From contig CAKSEC010000023.1 in the NCBI GenBank assembly GCA_934446355.1, positions 1 to 27,731 on the forward strand: a DNA stretch of 27,731 nucleotides. Direction: 5' to 3'. Made by a program: the position numbers and the translations under genes. The first letter of the stretch is position 1; the number at the start of each line of letters is the position of its first letter. Below, one piece after another: positions 21,704 to 27,731 of this stretch. Below the pieces are notes generated by a model, which did no database searches, had not been told where the DNA came from, and saw only the letters and a list, made by a program, of their open reading frames with translations. Origin of the DNA: an uncultured Oscillospiraceae bacterium. GTDB taxonomy: Bacteria; Bacillota; Clostridia; Oscillospirales; Ruminococcaceae.

Positions 21704-21735
21704 AACAGTGTCGGTCGATTCCGGCACTGTTTTTT
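21704..21735 (+). terminator. Terminator of the sigma/secreted protein unit
   Basis: AACAGTG (21704-21710) pairs with CACTGTT (21725-21731), with CGG and CCG extending the stem past a mismatch, followed by a T-run. Confidence 0.85.
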
Positions 21736-21839
21736 GCGTTTATACGCCCCTTTTCAATGCCCCAAAGTTTACTATGGGAACCTCTAAAAACCGGTTTGAA
21801 AAGGGAAAATGGGTAGAGTGCGCCGAATGCGATGAAAGC

Positions 21840-21930
21840 CGACGAAGTAAGGCTGTATGCCTTACGAGGAGGTGCAACACGATGTTGCAGAGCGAAATAA
21901 CCGGGCGACGGCATGGACGCCGCCGCCGTT
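21840..21930. repeat. Hairpin cluster related to the modular repeat family
   Basis: GTAAGGC-TGTAT-GCCTTAC (21847-21865), TGCAACA-CGA-TGTTGCA (21873-21889) and a GACGGC/GCCGCC hairpin (about 21908-21926). The second has the apex ACACGATGT and the third, on the minus strand, GGCGTCCATGCC. Both resemble apices in repeat copies B, C and D, but the CAGACTGGCGA ends are absent. Noncoding. Confidence 0.5.
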
Positions 21931-22057
21931 CTTTGCAGCCTGCCGTTCCGTACGGTACTTTCGTTCCTGACCGGCTCGCTCGATTTATTCCTGTTTTCAA
22001 CGCCAGCTTTATCGACGACTCCTTGTAGTTCCTGTCGTATTTCTTTTCTTCTGACAT
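21930..22057 (-). pseudogene. Remnant of an IS3-like transposase orfA
   Basis: From the ATG at 22057 on the minus strand the frame reads MSEEKKYDRNYKESSIKLAL, then KTGINRASR and VPYGT. This resembles the N-terminus of IS3/IS2-type OrfA proteins (KYDREYKxxAVKLA, a helix-turn-helix, then PxNTLYGW-type). The similarity stops after about 40 codons, where the hairpin cluster begins, and no orfB integrase domain is present. It is a decayed insertion sequence. The identification is from memory of the family pattern only. Confidence 0.45.
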
Positions 22058-22083
22058 ATCCTTATCAATTCAGAATTTTCCTC

Positions 22084-22137
22084 TTGACATTCCGGAAAAA
22101 AAGTGATACAATCCAAAATGAACAATGTTCATTTTGG
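22084..22137 (+). promoter_or_regulatory. Promoter and perfect 25-bp operator of the fourth TetR operon
   Basis: TTGACA at 22084-22089, 17 bp, TACAAT at 22107-22112. Immediately after comes a perfect palindrome with 12-base arms: CCAAAATGAACA (22113-22124), a central A, and TGTTCATTTTGG (22126-22137). It covers the start of transcription and runs into the ribosome site GGAGG (22136-22140), so the repressor could block transcription of its own operon. Confidence 0.88.
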
Positions 22138-22148
22138 AGGTAACGCTG

Positions 22149-22706
22149 ATGAATCCACCTAATACATCAAGAGAGGAAATTATGAGAGTCAGTCGGAAAA
22201 TTGTATCTGAAAAAGGACTTCCGGCACTGAATATGCGGGTTCTGGCGAAGGAGTGCGGAATTGCGCTGGGAACGCTGTACAATTACTATTCAGACAAGGA
22301 CGAACTGGTCGTTGCCGCAATAGAAAGTGTGTGGCAGGACATTCTGGAAAAAAGCGCGCCGGACAGCGGGGTCAGATTTTCGCAGTATATAACGCAGACC
22401 TATGCGCATATCATTGAGAAACTGAAAGACTATCCGGATTTTCTGGCGGCGCACTCAATATCGGTCGCAGGTTCTGTGAAGGGGAAGGCGTGCGGCATGA
22501 TGGAGCGCTGCTTCGGTAAAATCCGCGGGGAACTCCACGCAGCCCTGCGGGAAGACAAAAACGTTGACCGCAGCATCTTTTCAGAAACATTCCGCGAGGA
22601 AGACCTTATTGAGCACATACTCGACACCATCACGATTTCCATAATAAACGGCAAGCCGGACTGCACCGTCCTGACTGAGATCCTTGACCGTTTATTATAC
22701 CGCTGA
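22149..22706 (+). CDS. TetR-family transcriptional regulator
   Basis: 185 residues from the ATG at 22149, eight bases after GGAGG; the in-frame ATG at 22125 is inside the operator. Helix-turn-helix at about 10-55 (VSRKIVSEKGLPALNMRVLA, then KECGIALGTLYNYYSDKDEL). The ligand domain carries no recognisable signature. It leads an operon with two membrane proteins; 17 bases separate it from the next gene. The perfect 25-bp palindrome over its promoter is presumably its own operator. Confidence 0.92.
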   Translation: MNPPNTSREEIMRVSRKIVSEKGLPALNMRVLAKECGIALGTLYNYYSDKDELVVAAIESVWQDILEKSAPDSGVRFSQYITQTYAHIIEKLKDYPDFLAAHSISVAGSVKGKACGMMERCFGKIRGELHAALREDKNVDRSIFSETFREEDLIEHILDTITISIINGKPDCTVLTEILDRLLYR

Positions 22707-22723
22707 ACAAAAGGAGAATTAAT

Positions 22724-23410
22724 ATGCAGGCTATATTTGAAACCACATTTGATGTAATATATCTTTTAACCGTGATAACCCTCGGAGTATTCATGATCTG
22801 CAAAAGCAAGGGGAGGAAACAGTATCTCCTCTACGGAATTATGGCGGTGACGCTCGGTGCGGGGGACTCGTTCCACCTGGTGCCGAGGGCGGCTGCGCTC
22901 TGCACCACCGGTCTTGAAAGCTACACTGCCGCTCTTGGAATCGGAAAGCTTATCACCTCCGTGACGATGACGGCATTCTATGTGATTCTGTACTACGTTT
23001 GGTGCTGCCGATACAAAATCACCGGAAAGCGCGGAACAACAGCGGCAGTATGGGGACTTTCGGCTCTGCGGATCATCCTCTGCCTTATGCCGCAGAACGA
23101 ATGGACAAGCCCCGACGCCCCGCTTTCCTGGGGTATCTTCCGCAATATTCCGTTTGCGCTCCTCGGATTGCTGATAATAATTCTGACATTCAGAAGCGCC
23201 AAGCAGAACGGCGACCGTGAATTCCGGTTTCTGTGGCTCACAATAGTGCTCAGTTTCGGCTTCTACATTCCGGTGGTGCTCTGGGCGGACGCAGTTCCGC
23301 TGATAGGCATGCTGATGATCCCCAAGACCTGCGCTTACGTCTGGACTGTACTGATAGGGTTCAATTCCCTGAGGAATGCCGATAGAAACGAAAGCGAGGC
23401 AGACAGATGA
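22724..23410 (+). CDS. Seven-helix membrane protein of unknown function
   Basis: 228 residues with about seven hydrophobic segments (about 10-25, 33-50, 68-92, 106-120, 140-158, 170-190, 196-215). I do not recognise a named family. AAAGGAG precedes the start. The motif GAGDSFHLVPR after the second helix and polar residues within helices suggest more than a scaffold. The overlap with the next gene (ATGA at 23407-23410) and its place behind a TetR regulator suggest a ligand-induced membrane pair. Loops are short, with a charged C-terminus (RNADRNESEADR) that is probably cytoplasmic. Confidence 0.75.
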   Translation: MQAIFETTFDVIYLLTVITLGVFMICKSKGRKQYLLYGIMAVTLGAGDSFHLVPRAAALCTTGLESYTAALGIGKLITSVTMTAFYVILYYVWCCRYKITGKRGTTAAVWGLSALRIILCLMPQNEWTSPDAPLSWGIFRNIPFALLGLLIIILTFRSAKQNGDREFRFLWLTIVLSFGFYIPVVLWADAVPLIGMLMIPKTCAYVWTVLIGFNSLRNADRNESEADR

Positions 23411-23853
23411 AGCGTCCTTTCTACCATGTAAAAAAACGCGCGCTGCTGGCAATTGCCGGGTCCGTATGGCTGGCGGCAGGATTCAACGTTGCACGCCTTG
23501 GGGTGTTATCTTATATCAGGCTTGATGAGATCTCGGCAGTCCACATACTGCTGTCGATTGTGGTATTCTGCGTGTTCGGGTTTATGTTCTACCGTATGAG
23601 CGTCAGGCATACGAACAGGATACGCTCTTATCCACAGGAAACAAGACCTGTCTGGAATTTTTTCGACCTGAAATCATATCTCATTATGGCATTCATGATG
23701 AGCGGCGGTATATGGCTAAGAAATTCCGGACTGGCGCCTGAAGTTTTTATTGCAGTGTTCTATACGGGTCTTGGCTGCGCCCTGGGTTCCGCTGGCATTT
23801 TGTTCTGGGTGAATTTTATCAAGGGTCTCGTTCCACAGGGGCATACTGAATAA
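23407..23853 (+). CDS. Four-helix membrane protein, partner of the preceding gene
   Basis: 148 residues with four hydrophobic segments (about 13-33, 44-62, 88-103, 110-138) and a positively charged start. It overlaps the seven-helix protein gene by four bases, so the two are translated together and probably act together. No family recognised. The 72 bases after it, up to the convergent kinase gene, hold no clear terminator but include GGGAATCTCTGAAAA (23894-23908), which resembles GGGAACCTCTAAAAA at 21777-21791. Confidence 0.7.
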   Translation: MKRPFYHVKKRALLAIAGSVWLAAGFNVARLGVLSYIRLDEISAVHILLSIVVFCVFGFMFYRMSVRHTNRIRSYPQETRPVWNFFDLKSYLIMAFMMSGGIWLRNSGLAPEVFIAVFYTGLGCALGSAGILFWVNFIKGLVPQGHTE

Positions 23854-23925
23854 AGGGCGCTCCTAATTACCGCGCGTGTATTTCCTTTATTATGGGAATC
23901 TCTGAAAAGCAAAAATCAGAATTTA

Positions 23926-25086
23926 TCAACAGGGATCGTCTCCGGCAGGCAAAGTCACAATGAACACGGTGCCGACTTTATTTCCAGGCTCTGCGCGGAC
24001 GGAGCCGCCGTGGAGTACCGCAATTTCATGCACGAGCGCAAGCCCGAGTCCAACGCCGCCCATCTGCCGGCTTCTTGATTTATCCACACGGAAAAAAGGC
24101 TGAAATATGCTTTCCCGGTACTCCTCCGGTATCCCGCAGCCGGTATCGGAAACTCTGACGACCACAACGTTGTTCTCCTTGTGCACCGAAACGCTGACAG
24201 AACCGCCCCGCCGGTTATACTTGACTGCATTTTCAATAAGATTGAATACCAGCCGATATATCAGTTCGTCGCTGCCTGTTATCACGACGTTGTCGCAGTC
24301 CTGTTCAATTGTGATATCATTCTGGCTGGCAAGAGGAGTAAGGTCGGTAATGATCTCTTCTACGAGAGGAGCAAGTTCAATGCGTTCAGAGCGCGGCGCC
24401 GAACTTAGATTGCTCATTTCAAGAAGCGTATGCACCAGCCTGGAAAGCCTGTCAAGCTGCTCTGCCTGCGATCGGACAAGTTCAGCCGTATCGCCTTCCA
24501 TATTTTTGTGCTCTGCGGCATAAAGCTCTATCTTTGTCTGCATTATTGCGAGAGGCGTGCGAAGTTCATGTGCGGCATTCCCGGAAAACTGGCGCTGTGT
24601 TGCGAACGATTCCGAAAGCCGGTCGAGCATCAGGTTCACCGAAACGCTGAGCTGCCGGAATTCCTTTACAGTGTCTTCATTGAGCCGTATGTCCGAGATA
24701 CTGTCCTGGTCTATCTTTTCAGCCTGCTGAGAAAGCTTTCTCAGCGGTTTCAGCGCCTGTCCGCTGACGAAGTAGGCTATTGCGGCGCTGGCAATAGTCA
24801 CTGCAACCGTTATCAGCCAGCCTTTCCGTCCGAAATCAGCCTTTACATCATACGCTTCATCTGAAAACCGGCTGATAAATTCCGACATCTGACTGTCTGA
24901 TATCTCAATAGCGAGACCGTCCGGATTTTCGGAAAAATCCGGCGTATATTCAAATACAAACCCATTGAGCGAATCAATGCTGACAGCCCCTGAATGATAA
25001 AGCAGAAGATTAAGGCATATGCAGGTCCCTGCGATCAGAAGAGCTGTCAGCAGGGTTATCCGCCATTGCAGTGACAGTCTTTTCAT
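23926..25086 (-). CDS. Membrane sensor histidine kinase
   Basis: 386 residues. Two membrane helices (about 10-30 and 90-108) enclose a sensor loop of about 60 residues, followed by a HAMP-like linker (about 110-160). The dimerisation domain holds the phospho-acceptor His173 in AAHELRTPLA. The catalytic domain has the N-box NLIENAVKYN, G1 DTGCGIPEE and G2 GLGLALVHEIA. The order fits EnvZ/PhoR-type kinases. The start codon overlaps the response regulator stop (ATGA on the minus strand at 25086-25083), so the pair is coupled. The short sensor loop gives no clue to the signal. The divergent redox operon is a candidate target. Confidence 0.94.
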   Translation of the reverse strand: MKRLSLQWRITLLTALLIAGTCICLNLLLYHSGAVSIDSLNGFVFEYTPDFSENPDGLAIEISDSQMSEFISRFSDEAYDVKADFGRKGWLITVAVTIASAAIAYFVSGQALKPLRKLSQQAEKIDQDSISDIRLNEDTVKEFRQLSVSVNLMLDRLSESFATQRQFSGNAAHELRTPLAIMQTKIELYAAEHKNMEGDTAELVRSQAEQLDRLSRLVHTLLEMSNLSSAPRSERIELAPLVEEIITDLTPLASQNDITIEQDCDNVVITGSDELIYRLVFNLIENAVKYNRRGGSVSVSVHKENNVVVVRVSDTGCGIPEEYRESIFQPFFRVDKSRSRQMGGVGLGLALVHEIAVLHGGSVRAEPGNKVGTVFIVTLPAGDDPC

Positions 25087-25760
25087 TTGTCGTCTCCCCC
25101 TATCACATAGCCCTCTCCAACACGGTTCACGACCGGGTCGTACCCAAGCGCAGCGCGTAGTTTCCTGCGCAGAGCCGAAATGTGAACGCGTATCGAATTA
25201 CTGAAGCTGTCCACACTTCCATCCCAGACGTGTTCAATAAGCTCCTCCTGGCTTACCGGGCGGCCCTCGTGCAGCATGAGATATTCAAGTACTCCGGTTT
25301 CCTTTCGTGTAAGTGCGACCGGTGCGCCGTCAACTGAAGCGATCCTTGTCCGGGTATCGTAAACAAGTTTTCCGCATTTCAGGCAGACATTGCGCTGAAT
25401 GAACTGACGGCGCGTCAGGCTGCGTATGCGCGCTTCAAGCTCCGCCAGATGGAACGGTTTGGACAGATAGTCGTTCGCGCCCGCGTCCAGCCCCTCCACC
25501 TTGTCGGTTATCTCACTGCGTGCAGAGAGAATTAGCACGGGAGTTTCATAGTTCACTGTCCGAAATTCCCGCAGTATGGTCATTCCGTCCGCGCCGGGCA
25601 GGTTGATATCAAGCAGGACCAGGTCGTAACGCTCAATGGCAAGCAGCTCACGGGCTTCATTTCCATCGCCGCATGCGTCTGCTTCATAGCCGTCCAGACG
25701 CAGCTTTTTCGTGATATCGTCACGCAGGGATTTTTCATCTTCAACAACAAGTAAACGCAT
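25083..25760 (-). CDS. OmpR/PhoB-family response regulator
   Basis: 225 residues. Receiver domain 1-115 with the acidic pair E7-D8, phospho-acceptor Asp51 (LVLLDINLP), Ser79 and Lys101 (LSKPF). The winged-helix DNA-binding domain spans about 130-222 (LTRKETGVLEYLMLHEGRPV, then IRVHISALRRKL and VGEGYVIGG). The short linker has C-x2-C (NVCLKCGKL), which is common in this subfamily. GGAGG lies about 10 bases before the start. It should bind direct repeats; a TTAAT/TTAAC pair 11 bp apart lies between its own promoter and that of the divergent operon. Confidence 0.94.
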   Translation of the reverse strand: MRLLVVEDEKSLRDDITKKLRLDGYEADACGDGNEARELLAIERYDLVLLDINLPGADGMTILREFRTVNYETPVLILSARSEITDKVEGLDAGANDYLSKPFHLAELEARIRSLTRRQFIQRNVCLKCGKLVYDTRTRIASVDGAPVALTRKETGVLEYLMLHEGRPVSQEELIEHVWDGSVDSFSNSIRVHISALRRKLRAALGYDPVVNRVGEGYVIGGDDK

Positions 25761-25792
25761 TTTTGTCTGTCCTCCATTATAATAGTATTTAT

Positions 25793-25864
25793 ATTATAGC
25801 ACATTCAGATAAAATTTGTGTTAATTTCCGCTTAACAGAAAATTTATACTCCCTGTGATATAAT
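25793..25864. promoter_or_regulatory. Divergent promoters sharing one response-regulator box
   Basis: Minus strand: extended -10 TGCTATAAT (25801-25793) for the regulator/kinase pair. Plus strand: TATAAT at 25859-25864 for the redox operon. Neither has a good -35. Between them TTAAT (25821-25825) and TTAAC (25832-25836) are direct repeats 11 bp apart. Their centre is about 42 bp from both predicted start sites, where an OmpR-type activator would replace the -35. Confidence 0.55.
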
Positions 25865-25893
25865 CATATCATCAAAGAACGGAGGATAAAATC

Positions 25894-26037
25894 ATGACAA
25901 GAAAAAAAGCGCTTGTACAGTCGCTTCTGCTGCTTGCCGGAATATTGATGATATGTTTCGGAATATGGCGCAGAGAGGCGGATACTGTTCTGTCAAAGGC
26001 GATACGGCTGTGTATGGAGTGTGTAGGAATTGGATAA
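25894..26037 (+). CDS. CD1871A-like small membrane protein with a CXXC motif
   Basis: 47 residues: a basic start (MTRKKALVQ), one membrane helix (about 8-24, LLLLAGILMICFGIW), then RREADTVLSKAIRLCMECVG and a short end. The C-terminal CMEC is the conserved CXXC of the small CD1871A family, which I recall sitting next to membrane ferredoxins and TlpA-like proteins in clostridia. GGAGG lies 9 bases before the ATG. The reading frame overlaps the next gene by 8 bases. The cysteine pair is well placed to pass electrons or bind metal beside the membrane ferredoxin; that role is inference. Confidence 0.75.
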   Translation: MTRKKALVQSLLLLAGILMICFGIWRREADTVLSKAIRLCMECVGIG

Positions 26038-26950
26038 GAAGAAAAAAACTAAAAAGATATGTTTCCTTGCCCGTTTCCGTTGGCTGATACAAGCGGCAGC
26101 CGCAATACTGACAAATATCCATCTGCCGAATTTCTTTAAGGGAACGTTATATCAGGGAAAAGGGAAATACGCCTGCGTTCCGGGACTTAACTGCTATTCC
26201 TGCCCCGGAGCCGCCGGAGCGTGTCCCATCGGCGCGTTTCAGGCGGTCATAGGCTCATCGAAATTCAAATTTTCCTATTACATCACAGGTTCGCTCATTC
26301 TTATGGGAGTACTTCTGGGACGATTTATCTGCGGCTTTCTGTGCCCTTTCGGCTGGCTTCAGGAACTTCTGCATAAGATCCCAGTGCCGAAGCTGTCCAC
26401 CAGAAAGCTGAAGCCGCTGAGGTATTTGAAATACGTCATACTGGCAGTTTTTGTTATAATGCTTCCGCTGATCGTTGTTAACGAACTTGGAATGGGCGAC
26501 CCGTTCTTCTGCAAGTATATATGCCCGCAGGGAGTTGTGGAGGGCGCTATTCCGCTGGCGACAGCAAACGAGGGCATACGCAGCGCTCTCGGAGTGCTGT
26601 TCTCCTGGAAAACCGGCGTTCTGCTGGCGGTGGTCACGGCAAGTATGTTTATTTACCGGCCGTTCTGCAAATGGATCTGTCCGCTGGGAGCAGTTTATGC
26701 GCTGCTGAACCATGTTTCGCTTTTCCAGATGAAAGTTGACAAGAGCAAGTGCGTTTCATGCGGCGCATGCGCAAAAGCCTGCAAGATGGACGTTGACATC
26801 ACAAAAAGCCCCAACCATTCCGAGTGTATCCGATGCGGAATGTGCATGAAATCCTGCCCGACCGGAGCAATATGCTACAAATACGGGTTTGGAAATAAAT
26901 CCGGCGATAAAGCCTGCAATTCAGATGAAACAAAGGAGATAACCAAATGA
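26030..26950 (+). CDS. Membrane 4Fe-4S ferredoxin-type protein (NapH/CcoG-like)
   Basis: 306 residues from TTG 26030, which overlaps the CXXC gene. Three or four membrane helices carry cysteine motifs at their edges: NCYSCPGAAGACPIGAF, then FICGFLCPFGW, KYICPQG and FCKWICPLGA. The C-terminus has two classic [4Fe-4S] motifs, CVSCGACAKAC (from Cys241) and CIRCGMCMKSCP. This is the NapH/CcoG/RnfB-like membrane ferredoxin type that moves electrons between the cytoplasm and membrane or outer-face partners. Neighbours (a CXXC peptide and a thioredoxin-like lipoprotein) suggest that it feeds reductant to an extracytoplasmic thiol protein. The TGA overlaps the next ATG by four bases. Confidence 0.88.
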   Translation: MDKKKKTKKICFLARFRWLIQAAAAILTNIHLPNFFKGTLYQGKGKYACVPGLNCYSCPGAAGACPIGAFQAVIGSSKFKFSYYITGSLILMGVLLGRFICGFLCPFGWLQELLHKIPVPKLSTRKLKPLRYLKYVILAVFVIMLPLIVVNELGMGDPFFCKYICPQGVVEGAIPLATANEGIRSALGVLFSWKTGVLLAVVTASMFIYRPFCKWICPLGAVYALLNHVSLFQMKVDKSKCVSCGACAKACKMDVDITKSPNHSECIRCGMCMKSCPTGAICYKYGFGNKSGDKACNSDETKEITK

Positions 26951-27731
26951 ACAGAAAAAAGATAACAGCAATCACAGCCTGCCTTATCATGGCGCTTTCT
27001 CTTACCGCCTGCGGCAGCCAGAATTCACAGCCGGGGCAGGAGGGTCAGTCCTCACAGCCGGCGCAGAATACCCAGACTGCGGACAGCAGCTCTGTAACGG
27101 AACAGGATCTGCTTGACGAAGAAAATAAGATACTCTCCGAAAACCAGGAGCTGTGGGAAAAGGTGTTCGGCGCTATGGACAAAAACGTCACGGACAGCGA
27201 CCTGAGCAAGAACTACGGCGAGTTCCTGCTTGACACCATTGAAAAGGCAAAGGATCAGTTCACTGACGAAGAATACGAAACGCTGCGCGCAGGAGCGGAA
27301 AAAATACGCGATATTGAAGACCAGATAGCGCAGCTTCCGCAGGGCGATGCATCGTCGGATACAGCTTCGGCGAACTCTTTCCCGCAGTTTGACGGATACG
27401 ATCTTGACGGAAACAAGGTCGACAGCAGCCTGTTTTCTGGAAATGAATTTACGGTCGTGAACTTCTGGTTCAGCGGCTGCAAGCCCTGTGTTGCGGAACT
27501 TGGCGAGCTTGACAAGCTGAACGAGAGGATAAGCGAACAGGGCGGCGAGGTTATCGGAATAAACGTTGAAACTCTGGACGGCAACGAACAGAACATCGAA
27601 ACCGCTAAGCAGATACTTGAAACCAAGGGTGCTTCGTACCGCAATATCTATTTTGATTCCGCAAGCGACGCAGGCAAGTTCTCACTCGGAATAATGGCGT
27701 TTCCGACCACATATGTGATCGATAAAAACGG
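26947..27731 (+). CDS. TlpA-like thioredoxin-fold lipoprotein (3' end cut by window)
   Basis: At least 261 residues, incomplete at the window edge. A lipoprotein signal with lipobox LTAC puts Cys22 at the mature N-terminus. A Ser/Gln-rich linker (about 25-50) and a helical region (about 52-130) follow. A redoxin domain from about 148 has the active site WFSGCKPC (Cys178 and Cys181) and the cis-proline segment FPTTYVID near the end. TlpA/ResA-type proteins reduce or exchange disulfides outside the membrane. The four-base overlap with the ferredoxin gene ties them in function: electrons probably flow from the membrane ferredoxin to this protein. The extra helical region between lipid anchor and redoxin is typical of Gram-positive versions. 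Confidence 0.92.
   Translation, partial: MNRKKITAITACLIMALSLTACGSQNSQPGQEGQSSQPAQNTQTADSSSVTEQDLLDEENKILSENQELWEKVFGAMDKNVTDSDLSKNYGEFLLDTIEKAKDQFTDEEYETLRAGAEKIRDIEDQIAQLPQGDASSDTASANSFPQFDGYDLDGNKVDSSLFSGNEFTVVNFWFSGCKPCVAELGELDKLNERISEQGGEVIGINVETLDGNEQNIETAKQILETKGASYRNIYFDSASDAGKFSLGIMAFPTTYVIDKN

Noticed and set aside
22125..22148. Start of the fourth TetR protein at 22125
   Set aside because: This ATG is inside the 25-bp operator at the transcription start and has no ribosome site; GGAGG at 22136-22140 serves the ATG at 22149.

Overview
The window looks like chromosome from a gut Firmicute of the Ruminococcus/Oscillospiraceae type. Supporting signs are moderate-to-high GC with AT-rich promoters, near-consensus sigma-A promoters (TTGACA-17-TATAAT), GGAGG ribosome sites, a secreted protein ending in a type I dockerin, and many small TetR-controlled membrane operons. 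I see no rRNA, tRNA or CRISPR array. The genus assignment is inference.

Layout. (1) 163-3840: an exported protein with six cysteines, two FtsX/MacB-type permeases and an ATPase, read from one promoter. (2) 4046-6840: an autoregulated TetR operon with a DUF998-like membrane protein, an aspartate/glutamate racemase-family enzyme, a small membrane protein, a 49-residue ORF and the 5' stub of a CatA-like acetyltransferase gene. (3) 6837-7553: a second TetR gene. (4) 7616-10239, minus strand: an 839-residue secreted modular protein with a beta-helix-like region, a Flg_new repeat, three Ig-like modules and a dockerin. (5) 10401-14777: a third TetR gene with four copies of ATAAC-N3-GTTAT that appear to tie it to a MacB-like ABC exporter. 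(6) 14800-15958: a DinB-like/Cys-rich DUF3795 fusion. (7) 16146-17351: a VanW-family gene on the minus strand between two inverted copies of a repeat element, with four phased TGTAA boxes behind its promoter. (8) 17431-19130: a small ORF and a large serine recombinase. (9) 19131-21735: an ECF sigma factor, its probable anti-sigma factor and a secreted protein with two cystatin-like QVVAG repeats. Two promoters sharing TGTGACC-N13-CGCTGTC link the three genes. (10) 21840-23853: remnant mobile DNA, then a fourth TetR gene with a perfect 25-bp operator and two membrane proteins. (11) 23926-27731: a histidine kinase/response regulator pair diverging from a redox operon (CD1871A-like CXXC peptide, membrane ferredoxin, TlpA-like lipoprotein cut by the window end).

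A dispersed modular hairpin element runs through the window: three complete copies and one truncated copy (A 3873-3977, D 10263-10399, B 15971-16142, C 17010-17248). The outer ends are conserved. The inside is a variable set of hairpins whose stems differ while their apex sequences recur. Similar hairpins lie inside a transposase remnant near 21850.

The two most system-like novelties are the ECF sigma/anti-sigma/cystatin-like cell-surface circuit and the modular hairpin element. The six-cysteine protein with its split ABC transporter is a third candidate, resembling bacteriocin or antimicrobial-peptide export/immunity cassettes in layout only.
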